In this document: piece by piece, positions 32,403-45,049 of the stretch
Layout: the number at the start of each line of letters is the position of its first letter
Position numbering within the stretch: position 1 is the first letter of the stretch
Assembly: GCF_904849725.1 (NCBI RefSeq)
Contig: NC_058523.1
Span: 111,912,189 to 111,976,188, forward strand
Length of the DNA stretch: 64,000 bases
Direction of reading: 5' to 3'
Source: Hordeum vulgare subsp. vulgare
Lineage: Eukaryota > Streptophyta > Magnoliopsida > Poales > Poaceae
The notes under the pieces: generated by a model
The model's input: the letters and a program-made list of their open reading frames with translations, nothing else
The model's database searches: none
Told to the model about the DNA's origin: nothing
Made by a program: the position numbers and the translations under genes

Positions 32403-35400
32403 TCACTTTTGTGTTGAGGAAGAGGCACGGGCATTCTCCGAGTCATACTTCCTTATTGGGCCAGTTGCAATATCCGCATGTTCTTCATCTGAATCAGCAT
32501 TGCGGAATGAAGAAAATGAGATGTCCACCAAGTCAGGAACTTCAATATTCTTGAATTTCTTCTTTGGTGGCCATGACAAATCAAAGTCGCGAGTGAATTC
32601 CAATTATTCAAGTTCCTTTGGAGTCTTCAGGTGAGACAATATGGCCCAAGTGCGATCAAATACCTCATGAAGATAACAATGATTTTTCTTCACAACATTT
32701 TGAGTATCATTGAAGGTTTTCACAATAGAGACAAACTGACATTTCACCCATTTATGGTTGTGATCGACTTTTTGATGAAGACTGAGGAGAAGCTTTGTGT
32801 TAGTCATCACTGATAACCCACAAGTATAGGGGATCACAACAGTTTTCGAGGGTAGAGTATTCAACCCAAATTTATTGATTCGACACAAGGGGAGCCAAAG
32901 AATACTCTCGAGTATTAGAAGTTGAGTTGTCAATTCAACCACACCTGAAAGACTTAGTATCTGCAGCAAAGTTTTAGTAGCAAAGTAGTATGATAGTAAC
33001 GGTAGTGGCGGTAACAATAGCGGTATTAATTTGTATAGCAAGTGTGACAACAGTAGCGGTAAAGTAACTTAGCAAGGACCAGTATAGGAAAAACTCGTAG
33101 GCATTGGATCGGTGATGGATAATTATGCCGGATGGCATTCATCATGTAACAGTTATAACATAGGGTGATATGTAACTAGGTCCAGTTCGTCAATGTAATG
33201 TAGGCATGTATTCCGTATTTAGTCATACGTGCTTATGGAAAAGAACTTGCATGACATCTTTTGTCCTACCCTCCCGTGGCAGCGGGGTCCTAATGGAAAC
33301 TAAGGGATATTAAGGTCTCCTTTTAATATAGAAACGGAACAAAGCATTAGCACATGGCGAATACATGGGATCCTCATACTATGGTCATCTCCGGGAGTGG
33401 TTCCGGCTATTGTCACTCCGGGGTTGCCGGGTCATAACACATAGTAGGTGACTACAACTTGCAAGATAGGATCGAGAACACACATATATTGATGAAAACA
33501 TAAGAAGTTCAGATCTGAAATCATGGCACTCGAGCCCTAGAGACAAGCATTAAGCATAGCAAAGTAGTAGCAACATCAATCTTAGAACATAGTGGATACT
33601 AGGGATCAAACCCCATCAAAACTAACTCGATTACATGATAGATCTCATCCAACCCATCACCGTCTAGCAAGCCTATGATAAGATTACTCACGAACGATGG
33701 AGAGCATCATGGAATTGGCGATGGAGGATGGTTGATGATGACGACGACGTCGATTTCCCCTCTCCGGAGCCCAGAACGGGCTCCAGATCTGCCCTCCCGA
33801 GGAAGAACAAGCGGTGGCGCCGGCTTCGTATCATGAAACGCAATGAACTCTTCTCTCCTATTTTTTCTGGGCAAGAGAGGTTATATGGAGTTGGAGATGA
33901 AATCCGAGGAGCCACGTGGTCCCCACGAGCCTGCTAGGCGCGCCCTAGGGGGGGCGCCTGCAGGGCTCGTGGCCCAGTAGCAGCGTATCTTCAGTTGATT
34001 CTTTCTCTGATATTTTTTATATATTCCATAAAAAATCCTCGTAAGTTTCCAGGTCATTCCGAGAATTTTTATTTCTGCACAAAAACAACACCATGGCAGT
34101 TCTGCTGAAAACATCGTCAATCCGGGTTAGTTTCATTCAAATCATGCAAATTAGAGTCCAAGACAAGGGCAAAAGAGTTTGGAAAAGTAGATACATTGGA
34201 GACGTACCAATCACCCTTGGGGCAGTTGGGCTTGGAGGTTTTGCTCTGCCATCAGATTCTTGAGTGGCAGTGTCATCATATGAGGAGTAGGAAGGAACAT
34301 TGCAAAATTGACCATCGAGTGTCCGATTTCCTTCATCAATCCCCGACTTGCCTTTGCCTTCAACTGGTTCAAAATATTTCTTGATGACTTTGAGAGGAGG
34401 CACATAGCCGAGGTGATTCTAATAGTCAGCTTCGTAGTTGATGGTAGATCTATTTCTGATGAATCTCATGAGCCAAGGCGCATAAATCTTCAGCTCAAAT
34501 GGTGACAAAGCATTGCCAGCCAAAATCCTCAAGAAGATATCATGAAGGTTCATTTTGATGCCATGAATGACGTTGAACAGGATGTTCTTCATGATTCCAA
34601 CAACATATTCTTCCTTATCATGTCCTTTGATAGGTGCGATGGAATATGCCAATATTCTGTAGACAGTTCTGGGCACATACTTCAATTCCTTCACCGGGAA
34701 TCTAGTCTTTGGAGGTTGGCCCGGAGCCAAAGGTTTCATGAGGACCCCCATTAGCTGATTTGACAACTCTCTTTCATCATATAGGTTAATTGCTTCATCT
34801 GAAGGAATTGAGATTGGTAAAGCTCGAAGCAATTATGTGGCTGGAGCTTTGTAGCGAGTGTGTTTTGTCATCCAGTCCAAGACCCAAGAGTTGATGTTTT
34901 TGGGGTCACCTAAGATATGCAGTGTGCCATAGAACTGAAGAATAATGTATGTATTCCAGTCATCGATATTTGTGCAGAAATGGCAGTAGCCCTGCTTCGT
35001 GAAGAACACTCAGTACTGGGGTGAAGCAAGGAATTTCCTCCATATCACAATGAGGAATGTGCATGTGATGAAATATCTTCCTTTTCCCACAAAGCACATA
35101 AATATAGTAATTAAGTTGAGTTCTAGTTCAGAACTTTCTCTGCCTGATACAGAGCTTATCTTAAGGATTTTCTCATGTGAAGAAATTATGTTCATTATAG
35201 AAATCTGCCTTCAGAAACTTTGGCCTCTTCGAGAAGGGCTGATGAGGCTTTGGTTGAAGATTTTGATGTTGAATTTCATAATCTTGAGCATTTTTGACCA
35301 TCACAATTGCAGTTTCAGAATTTGCAACCACAATTGCAGTTTCAGCAGTTGTATCTTTATCCTGTGCTGAGGCATTTTCATCTAGGGTTTGTTCTTCAGT

Positions 35401-37571
35401 TTGAGGAATTTGTTGTGCCGATGCAGACGCAGTTTCTGGTACACTTGTTTCCTTTTGTACTGATTTCATACGTGATGCAGCTGATTCTTGGTGTGGACCT
35501 GATTTCATACGTGACCTCTTTTCTTCAGAGCCATTCAGAATTTGTGTGGCTGAAGGAGATGCAGGAGTTTGAGGAATTTGAGTGATCATTGGCGAGTTTG
35601 GGCGAGCCTTTTCCCAAAACTCATCATGGATAATAGGTGTGCTGCTGCCAATGTCTTCATCAGCCTCCTTTTCTTCAGTAGTCATTTCTGGGTTTTGAGG
35701 AGGAGGTGTTGAGACTTGAGGAACTTGATCTGCTTTAATTTCCTCAAAAGTTGGTGTGGATGCAGCAGAGCGATTTTCATCCATTTCCTCATCCCTTTTT
35801 GGAATGATGTGCTCTTCACCAAATGGTACAATCATGTATGATGGTGCAACACTGAGGGGAGTTGCATCCACTGGAGCTGATGATGTAGTAGGCAGAGTCT
35901 TCAAGCGTTTTCCTCTAAAGACTTTGAAGGTGTTGATGCCTTTCTCTTCTTGGCTTCCTTCTAAGCAACTTTTGTTTTCTTCGCGTCTGATGCAGACGGA
36001 AGAGTCACTTTCTTCACCTTTGAAGACATTGGTGAAGGAGCATTTTCATCAGGCCTTGCATGAGCAGTTTCAGGCCTGGTAGATTCTCCAGCAGGAATAT
36101 TCTATGTAGTTTCATCAGCAACTGGTTCTTCATCGTCATCAGAATCAGCCAGTTGTACAGTGTAGCTGGGCTGAGGCTTTGTTGGTTGCTTTGGGGCTGC
36201 AACCCTGCTGTTGTATTCATTAATTGCTTCAGTTGCGGCCTTGAGAAACCTCACTTTGACACCCTTTCTGTTGGCATGAAGACTTGTATATCGGTCAGTG
36301 AGGGTTTTCAGCTCTGCCTGAGTAGAAATAAGTTTCTCAGGTGTCAGGTTAAGGGTATTTTGCTTCAAGTACTTCTCCTTTTTAACCTTTGCAGCCCGAG
36401 CTTGTTTGGCTTGCTGATCCTTCCACTTTGCTTCATTGATGAATGAAGTAACCATGTGACTGAGTCGAGGTGGAAGTTTCAAATCATCAATGGGTGTGTT
36501 TGGATCCTCATACCAGAGGTCGATGAAGTTCAGCACCACTTCGGGTGTAGTGCGAGGGGCATGGTGTTGCCTGTAGCTTGTGCTACCCTTTCTTGTTTGT
36601 TTCTGATGATGGCTTGAAGAGTTTCATCATCATATTTCGGACTACCTTTTGATGCAGAAGGGATGTTGACAACTTTGCTCGGGTCGGGCCTTGTTCCTCT
36701 CCCAGCAGTCATCTTTGTCTTCAGTATGCCAGGTGAAGATTTGAGAGCTGAGCCTGAGGCATATGATACTGAGGAATTTGGATTTCCTGTTTGATGTTGC
36801 CTGATCTATGACTACACATGAGGTGAAGACTTTGCTACAGTTGAGGATTTGGCAACCGTTGTTGCTTCTTTCTAAGGAATTTGCTTTTTTGATAATGCTA
36901 TTGAGGGTTTTGACTTGAGACCTGGTTTCTTCATCAGGACCTTCCTTGGCGGTTGTTTTGTACCAGAAGCCTCAGCAGCAGAGGAGGTGGCAACAGGAGC
37001 TGCAGCAGCAGAATCCTCATTAAAAGTTGTTATAACCACTTTTGCCTTTTTTCTACAGCTTAGACAAATACTTGTCTTTTTCCTCACGATAGTCTTTAAT
37101 TGTGGCTACGCTGGAGGGATGTGCAGTTTGTTGGTCTTCCTGAGGCAATCTTTTACATGGAGGTTTGAGGGCAAAGTTCTTGGCATACTTTCGAGTGACA
37201 TACATTTATTCTTTCCACTCTTTTGCCCATCTGCGTTCAATCCTTTGAAGCCTGATCTTACGTTTTGCAGTGGTCTCTTTCCCATGAATTTCTTCACCAG
37301 GCGTGCAGTACTCAACATCTATTTCCTCTGGGATTTCAAAAGCAGTGTTCTGTTCAAGCTTCTTGCCACCCTTCTGTTTTGTGTCTTCCTTCATTTTCTT
37401 CAGCTGAGGTTTTTGCCGAGGAATTTGTATTCTTAAGGAATCTGAGGACACACGTAATGTTTCTTCAAGAAATGCTGTAAATGAGTTAAGTTGATGAGAA
37501 CCTAGTGATTCATCAGCTGACATTTTGTACCTGTGAACAGAGTATAGGTGCGAAGAGTTTGAAGAGGTCAT
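32403..37571 (-). pseudogene. SIRE-1 env-like ORF region, heavily broken
   Basis: A series of minus-strand frames (37206-37571, 36872-37087, 36530-36712, 36102-36539, 35173-35904, 34419-34832, 34137-34403, 32604-32800, 32403-32603) forms one former long ORF after pol. The product is low-complexity, Ser/Thr/Pro/Glu-rich, with a coiled segment (EAKWKDQQAKQARAA) and an acidic DSDDDEE tract. I see no convincing signal peptide or membrane anchor. Sireviruses carry an ORF here called env-like, and its function is unproven. A solo LTR splits it at 32811-34209. Confidence 0.55.
32811..34209 (-). mobile_element. Solo LTR of the GYP-A family
   Basis: Collinear with the GYP-A LTR over its 1399 bp (TGATAACCCACAAG start on the plus strand; end GACGTACCA, with one change from TATCA). 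The TSD is ATCAC at 32806-32810 and 34210-34214. It carries the GC-rich inverted repeat at 33921-33974 with a paired substitution in both arms. Confidence 0.9.
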
Positions 37572-39031
37572 ATGCGTTCTCAGATTTGAGGAAATTGAAA
37601 AATGACTTAAGTTGAGGAATTTGACCAGTGTGTTGAGGAATTTGACTAAGCATTATGATATTGGGTTCTTGAGTTGTGCAGATTCAAAAATTTACACACA
37701 CAATATGAGGAATCTCATGAAGAATTTTAGGGGCTTAGTGAAATTCATCAAGTGTTCTAGACATGGGTGTGCACAGCTGAGAGATTTTCTAAGGAAAATC
37801 CGATTTCACGAATCTAAAGAGAATAGATGGATCAACATGGACAATAAAACAAGATTTTAATTACCTTGTATGAAGAACACGATGAACTTGGGAAGTAAAA
37901 ACAGAAGTTCTTCGGTTCAGATCTTAGGAGCCCTAACTTAGTGACTGAAGACAGCTACGGCGGCGGAAGAAGATGATCCGCAGTCGACGTGAGTCCGGCG
38001 ACGGCGAGGTTGAGGCAGTGAAGTTGTTCCTCACCGGCGACAAGGATGCTAGCGGCGGGGCTAGGTTTTGAGCTCGAGCGGAGAAGTCCAGAGGGAGAGA
38101 AGATATTTTGACTCGAGGGGTAAGGGGCTATTTATAGCTCACGTGAAAACGGTCTGAAGTGAAAACTTCGAACGAAACTGCCCTTGCCCTTTCGTCTCCG
38201 CATGACACGTGCTACCCACGTACGAAGTGGTGGATATCGTGAGTAGTGGGTGCGGTTACTGTTGTAACATTTTTTTTTGAATTTTGAGGATTTTGTTGCA
38301 AAGTGATCAGGTAACAAGAACTTAGTGAGGACTTTGAACAAGTGTCAAATAGAACGCATATGAAGAATTGAGAATAGACTGGGTTGAACTTAGCATAGAG
38401 GAGAGATGGGTCCGATCACATTCACTTAGAAGAAATACCAACTTGAAGACTTAGCAATAAGTGAATGTTGTTGAGGACATTGAAAGTATATATAGTCAAT
38501 GAAGACCATCACAGAAAATTTTGAAGAATTTCCATATATACATAGTCAATGAAGATCATCACAGAAAATTTTGAAGATTTTGAAAATTTTGAAGACTTTG
38601 AAATTTTTGAGGAATTTGTGAGAAGTCTGAGATAAGAAGAGCTTGAACTTTGAAGAATTTCAAAGTTTGGTGGTGGCATGACCCACCGTATAAGAATGGT
38701 GATTTCAGGCGCCGCATACAATTGTCGTAGGGCCCTGAGAACCAAATTCTTCATTAAATCTTCACACTTAGAGTGATATTCTTCATTGATTGAAGAAACT
38801 CATTACTTCGTGTGTTGCACATCTAAGTCATCAATTTTGCATAAGTGTTAGGGTGTGTGCATGTTTACATAACATTTGAACATTCTAGGATATTTAGCTC
38901 ATACCGCGACTTGCAAACCTTCTCTCATCCAAGGGCTTTGTGAAGATATCTGCTAGCTGGCCATCAGTCTTCACATGTTCGATGATGATATTGCCCTTGA
39001 GTACATGGTCACGAAGAAAATGATGACGAAT
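37572..39031 (-). other. SIRE-1 spacer between RNase H and env-like region
   Basis: No long ORF. It is rich in GAAGAATTT, GAAGACTTT and GAGGAATTT words. A local tandem duplication of about 50 bp lies at 38490-38580. Confidence 0.5.
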
Positions 39032-39454
39032 CTAGATGTGCTTGGTCTTTGAGTGTTGCATAGGGTTGTAGGCGATCTCGATTGCACTCTCATTGTCGCA
39101 GTAGAGAGGCACATTCTTCATGTTGATGACATAATCTCTAAGGGTTTGCTTCGTCCATAGCAGTTGAGCACAACAAAATCCAGAAGCAATGTATTCAGCT
39201 TCAGTAGCGGAGAGTGATATGCAATTCTGCTTCTTTGAGGACCAACAGACTAAGGATTGTCCGAGGAAATGACATGTGTATGACGTTGACTTGCGATCCA
39301 CATGGTCACCAACATAATCAGAATCAGAATATCCAATGAGGTGAAGATTTGAGCCCTCGGGGTACCATAATCCTAGTGTTGGTGTGTGACCTAGATATCG
39401 AAGAATATGTTTCACAGCCTTATGGTGTGATTCCTTCGTTTTGCTTGAAAACAT
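39032..39454 (-). pseudogene. SIRE-1 Copia RNase H domain
   Basis: C-terminal pol domain that removes template RNA. It shows YSDSDYVGDHVDRKSTS, LSATEAEYIA and the terminal YCDNESAIEIAYNPMQHSKT, the canonical Copia RNase H order with acidic residues kept. It is offset in frame from the RT segment at 39412. Confidence 0.85.
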
Positions 39455-40710
39455 TCACACATGCAAACACTAAGCATAATGTCTGGCCTAGATGCACATA
39501 CGTACAATAAAGAGCCAATCATAGAACGATATACCTGCTGCTCGAAATCTAGACCATTTTCGTCAGTGCAGTGGTGGCCGTCGGTAGGCATAGGAATCTT
39601 GACGCCTTTGCATTCATGCATGCCGAATTTCCTCAGGACATCCTTGAGGTATTTCTCCTGAGATATAAAGATGCCATTGCATTGTTGATGAATTTGCAGA
39701 CCTAAGAAGAATTTCAGCTCCCCCATCATGGACATTTGATATTCTTCACCCATCATGTAGGCAAATTCATCATTGTAACGTTTGTCAGTACAACAAAAAA
39801 TAATGTCATCAACATATATTTGGCACACGAATAGTTCATTGTCATAGGATTTTGTGAAAAGAGTAGGATCAAGTGAATCGGGTTTGAAGCCTTTATTGAT
39901 GAGGAATTCCTTCATTCTATCATACCACGCCCGAGGGGTTTGCTTGAGGCCATAGAGTGCCTTTTTGAGTCTGAAAACTTTGTCAGGATGCTTCGGGTCT
40001 TCAAAACCTGGGGGCTGAGCAACTTATACTTCTTCCTCAAGCTTACCATTTAGGAATGAACTTTCCACATCCATTTGATATAGAGTAATATTGTGATGTT
40101 TATCATAAGCAAGCAATATTCGAATATCTTCAAGTCTAGCAACATATACAAAAGTTTCATGAAAGTAAATTTCTTCAACCTGTGTGTAGCCTTGGGCTAC
40201 AAGCCGTGTCTTGTTCCTCACAACCCGACCATCCTCATCTTGCTTGTTTCGGTAGATCCAGTTGGTGCCGATGATATTGTGTTTGTGAGTATCTGGTCTT
40301 TTGACGAGTTCTCATACGTCATTTAGCTTGAACTGAAGAAGTTCATCTTGCATGGCTTGAATCCACTCAGGTTCCATGAAAGCTTCAACAACTTTTGAGG
40401 GTTCTGTGATAGAAACAAAAGAGGAATGCCCACAAAAGTTAACTAAATGTGAAGCTTTTGAGCGAGTGAGAGGACCTGGCACATTGATATCACCGAGGAT
40501 TTTGTCAAGTTCCACTTCATTTGCTATATGTGGATGAAGACTTTGGTTGGGCTGAGGAATTTGACCTATAGCATTTTCCTCAGGTGCACCTGCTTGAATT
40601 TCATCAGTGTTGGGGACGATTTCTTCAACAAGGGGTTGTTTCTCAGTAGGAATTATATCTTCAGTAGCCTTGTGCTTAATAGCTTCCTCACGAGTCAATT
40701 TATCTGACAC
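39412..40710 (-). pseudogene. SIRE-1 reverse transcriptase, with internal stops
   Basis: Three minus-strand segments (40312-40710, 40024-40221, 39412-39915) cover the end of the integrase linker and the RT. RLVAQGYTQVE and DVESSFLNGKLEEE (palm start) precede an in-frame TAA at about 40021. Catalytic YVDD is intact at 39805-39816. Another stop near 40312 is a Trp codon turned TGA. The core motifs survive but the polyprotein cannot be made. Confidence 0.85.
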
Positions 40711-40728
40711 ACGAGGCAGTTGCTCTCT

Positions 40729-41969
40729 TTACGAGTCATTAGTTTCATCGAACCGCACATCTACAGTTTCAACAACCTTGCTGTGATAGGTGTTGAGGAC
40801 TCTGTATGTGTGCGAGTCTTTTCGGTAGCCAAGCATAAAACCCTCATGTGCTTTAGGTGCAAACTTTGAGCTATGGTGAGGATCTCTAATCCAACATCTT
40901 GCACCGAAGACTTTGAAATAACTTACATTGGGTTTCTTGTCAATGAGGAGTTCATCTGGGGTTTTCTTGATGAATTTGTGAAGATATACCCTGTTGATGA
41001 TATGGCAAGCAGTGTTGATTGCTTCAGGCCAAAAGCGACGAGGAGTCTGATATTCTTCAAGCATAGTCCATGCCAGTTCAACCAGTGTCCTGTTCTTGCG
41101 TTCAACGACGCCATTCTTTGAGGAGTATAAGGAGCAGACAATTCATGAGTAATACCAAGTTCATCAAGATAATCCTCAAGACCAACATTTTTGAATTATG
41201 TCCCACTGTCACTCCTGATGTGTTTGATCTTGGCGTCGAAGTTTGTTGAGACCCTTGAGGAGAATCGTTTGAAGACTTCCTACACTTCATTTTTGTAAGC
41301 AATGATGTGTACCCAAGTATAGAGAGAATAGTCATCAACGATGGCAAAGCCATATATATATGTTGCATTGGTTAGCGTAGCATAATGAGTAGGTCCAAAC
41401 AGATCCATGTGAAGCAATTCAAACGAACGAGTAGTAGTCATGATAGTCTTTGAGGGGTGTTTGGATCTGGTTATATTTCTAGACTCACAAGCACCGCAGA
41501 GATGGTCCTTGAGGAATTTGACGGATTCGATGCCAATGACATGCTTCTTCTTTTCCAGTGTGTGCAAATTCCTCATGCCTGCATGATCAAGTCGTCGATG
41601 CCATAGCCAGCCTTCTGACGTTTTTGCTAGTAAACATGTGGCTGGTTGAGGACCTGTGGAAAAATCAACAATGTACAAGTCTCCTCTCCTAAAGGTTTCG
41701 AAGACTTTGGATTTGTCATATTCCATGATGACTACACATCTATATTTTCCAAAGATGACGATCATATCAAGATCACAAAGCATTGAGACTGACATGAGGT
41801 TAAACCCAAGGGACTCGACAACCATGACTTCGTCCATGTGTCGATCCTTCGAGATAGCCACTTTAGCAAGTCCCAGTACCTTGCTTTTACCTTTATCAGC
41901 GTAGGTGATTTGCTTCAATGGTGATGGAGTTAGCGGTATATTCATCAATAAGCTTTTATCATCAGTCAT
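40729..41969 (-). pseudogene. SIRE-1 GAG-pre-integrase and integrase, frameshifted
   Basis: The 41280-41969 frame has LWHRRLDHAGMRNL and CGACE, the HHCC zinc-binding region, then LHMDLFGPT and VDDYSLYTWV with the first two catalytic acidic residues. The frame is then lost; 40923-41141 contains the region of the third catalytic Glu, and 40729-41064 has the C-terminal FWPEAINTACHIINR and GYRKDSHTYRV. At least two frameshifts or stops. Confidence 0.85.
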
Positions 41970-42308
41970 GTGATTTGTGCAACCACTGTCAAGAACCCAC
42001 TCTGTATTCTTGGGTTTGTCATTCTACAGATGAATTAGTACATCTTACCATCTCATATGCTTCAAACTTGAAGAATATGATATCAATTTCATCAGACAAG
42101 AATTTCATTACAAATAGTAAATTTCAGGACATGTGAAATGTTAGATCATTTAATAATGTTTTAGCTTGCGTCCAATCAAGCAATTTCCTCACGCCTCCAA
42201 CAAATTCTTCAGATGATGACTTTCATCTGGAGACCTAACCTGTAGAAGTGATTAGTTCGATTTCTTCACCACCCACATATGAAGGGGTGCAAAAGAGTTC
42301 ACCATCCT
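41970..42308 (-). pseudogene. SIRE-1 gag-pol junction, decayed
   Basis: No open frame longer than about 70 codons. By position it should hold the protease region, which I cannot recognise here. Confidence 0.4.
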
Positions 42309-44032
42309 TCAAGCACCATATGAGAATGGAGGCATTGAAGCTAATGCACTTCTTTTCACAGTAGGGGGGTTAGAGTACTCAAATGAATAGGCATAGAAAT
42401 TCTTTTGGGACATATGAACATAATGATTTGAGGAATAATGCTCATATTCATGTCCCTTGTAGTTTCCCTGCATATCAGAAGCATTAGTGCGAGTACGCAC
42501 ATAATTTTGACCATTTGAGGAATTTAATCCTCGTGAAGACTTTGGTTCACCTGAGGAGTTTGATCCGGAGTTCTGATTCCTCACAGGTGGTGTCACGAGG
42601 ACATTCACCTGAAGATTTTCCAAGCTTCTTTTGGGAACCTAGATTTTCCTCACGGGAGGTCCATTCCTGCAGTTAGTTCCAACATATCAAGCAAATACTT
42701 CACCAGATTGATTTTTGAACAGTTTATAATTGGAGTCAAATGAATCATCAGAGGAATAGGACATTTCACATGCAAAGCCTGTTAGAGTGGATGTATCAAT
42801 GGGAGGGCCTTTAGCAGCAACCCATGAGGTTTTGGGGTACTGCTGAGGTTTCCAATATGATCCATCAGGATTCAGTTTCCTCTCGAAGGCAATGCCCTCT
42901 TTCCTCGGGTTCGTGTTCTGAATCTTATTTTTGAGCACATCGCAAAGGGTTTGATGCCCTTTGAGTCTTCTATAGATGCATGTCACATACAATTCCTTCA
43001 ATCCTGCATTTTCGTCAGTAGCATTTGTGGTTTCCTCAAGTAAAGCATTTGATACCACATGAACAGTTGAAGAATTTGTAGCGATAGAAGCATTTGAGGT
43101 TTCAGGTGAAGAATTAGCAGATTCATGCTCGATGCATTTCAGACACGGTGGAATGAATTCTACCTGAGCGGTATTGATTTGTTGAGCAAGCAATGAATCA
43201 TTTTCCATTCGAAGATCATCATGAGAAATTCTTAACTTCTCAAGATCAAGCTTCCTTTGAAGAAATTCGTAGGAAAGTTTCTCATGATCAGCCAAGAGTG
43301 TACCATAGCGATCTTGAAGACTATCAAATCTAGACTGAAGACTTTGAACATCTTCAATGAGGACTTGAGTACGATTCATTTCATCATTCAACATATCATC
43401 ACTTTTGTCTAGCAGTTTCTGAAGCTTTTCAATAGCACTTTGTTGCTTAGTGGCAATGTTGGAAAGTTTATAGTAACTGGGTTTTTGATAATCATCAGGT
43501 TCACAGTCACTAGTATCATAGGAGGATGTGTGGTTTGATACCTTTGAACCTTTTGCCATGAAGCAATAGGTTGAAGCAAAGTCATCACCATATTCATCAG
43601 CGTTGTTGACGTTGTCATTTTCTTCAAGGTTGAAGATCGACATGCTGACGAATGTGGTAGAAAGTGCAAAACTTGCCGCACCAGACTCTGACTCCACTTC
43701 AGAACATTCCTCTTCATCACATTCCTCAGATTCTTCTTCAGAATCCATTTCCTTGCCAATGAGTGTCCGAGCCTTTCTGAAACTGGTCTTCTTCTGCAAT
43801 GAGGACTTTGAAGATGAGGACTTTGAAGATTTCTTCTTTTTCTTCGAGTCATTAGAACTTTCATCCTTGTATTTCTTCTTCCTTGATTCTTTCACCCAGC
43901 GAGGACTGTCAGCAATGTAGTGACCAGATTTCTTGCATTTGTGGCAGGTTCTTTTCTTGTAGTCCTCGGATGAAGATTCTGATTTGCTCATATCTTTTCT
44001 AGAAGACTTTCTGAACTGGCCATGCTTTGTGA
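42309..44032 (-). pseudogene. SIRE-1 gag, C-terminal two thirds
   Basis: Continuation of the gag frame at 63630-64000 across GAG-L. Near 43910 it has CHKCKKSGHYIADS, a zinc knuckle whose last Cys is Ser. A Ser/Lys-rich and then acidic region follows, then a coiled coil (EKLQKLLDKSDDMLNDEM to about 43200) and the YWKPQQYPKTSWVAAKGPP block. Stops at 42687 and about 42640 look like Arg-to-TGA and Trp-to-TAG changes. The last piece, 42309-42623, is Asn/Ser/Tyr-rich. Confidence 0.8.
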
Positions 44033-44635
44033 TGTAGCGACCCGACTCAAAACGAGTCAAGCCTATGTGTATCTGTGCCATCCCTGGATAAGTATGCTGG
44101 CACACACAGTACATCAATGTATATATCAAAGTGCAATCACATGTAAATAACGTAAAACTGATATATACCTCAAAATCTCAGCGGAAACAGACAAAGGGAG
44201 TGGAGTCCCATGAAACACCAACGACAGGTTGAGTGCAGACCGTAACCCTGAATCGTACTCTTACTCGATGAAGAAAGTATCTGCAACATAAGACGTTGCA
44301 GCCGTGTAGTATCTGCAACATATTGAATATGCCGGCAAGTCATAAAAGAGAGAGGTGTAAATATCATCTATACTATATGCATATATGGCAGGTGGCGCTG
44401 TAGTTTAAGTTTTGCGTAAAGCAAATTTTCCTACAACAAGAGAGAGGGTAAAAGCAAAATTTACTACATTGTTGGTTGTTAAATGAGAAGGTTCCACCAA
44501 CCATTTCTCATATCCAAGTTATAAATATTACCCACATCAATAATAAATGGCGTTGAGAATTCCTGATAACTTTAGTTCCTTTGGCTCAAGTTGTCCATGA
44601 CCGTGGACACGGCTAATCGATTAGGTTTGAGTACT

Positions 44636-45049
44636 CTACAGAGTTTTGCACACGTTCCCCACAAGATTTGATTGCTTCCATTGAAGTCCTCGCACTTCAG
44701 GGTATTTGAGAACCGGATGATCAAAACATGGTCTTTCAACGGGTTCCTCTGAGCCTCTGTCGGTGCCCATCCAATCATACCATTCTTCTACATCTCGTAG
44801 CACCGCCCGTCTAGAGTCACCATGTTGTCCAACGAAGCCAGAGCCCATAATGACTTGTGGCTGTGCAGTTAAGCCTTGGGTCTTGAAATATCCATCCATC
44901 TCTTTTAGCTCGGGTGAAGCTTTCCGCAAGATGTCATGGCGCTTCTCCATGCATCCTGGGTCCTCCACTGGTTTATCCCAGGGGGGCCCATCAAAACCGT
45001 CCTTCACCCAGAGGTATATTGCATCACGAGGTCTCGAAAGTCTTGACAT
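44636..45049 (-). CDS. ORF inside GAG-L LTR, unidentified, 137 codons
   Basis: Sense-strand ORF within the 3' LTR, with an ATG at 45049 and a Trp/Asp/Glu-rich product (WVKDGFDGPPWDKP, VIMGSGFVGQHGD, VEEWYDWMGTDRGSEEP). I do not recognise it. The other LTR has the same ORF as a shorter frame (52054-52356) with about ten amino-acid changes and an early stop, which looks neutral since duplication. It could be a captured host fragment, part of a spliced product, or chance. Confidence 0.35.
   Translation of the reverse strand: MSRLSRPRDAIYLWVKDGFDGPPWDKPVEDPGCMEKRHDILRKASPELKEMDGYFKTQGLTAQPQVIMGSGFVGQHGDSRRAVLRDVEEWYDWMGTDRGSEEPVERPCFDHPVLKYPEVRGLQWKQSNLVGNVCKTL

Noticed and set aside
35307..36446. 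Plus-strand ORFs opposite the env-like region
   Set aside because: Shadows of the minus-strand env-like frames. No domain of their own.
43603..43920. Ser-rich plus-strand ORF
   Set aside because: Antisense of the acidic/Ser-Lys-rich gag segment of SIRE-1.
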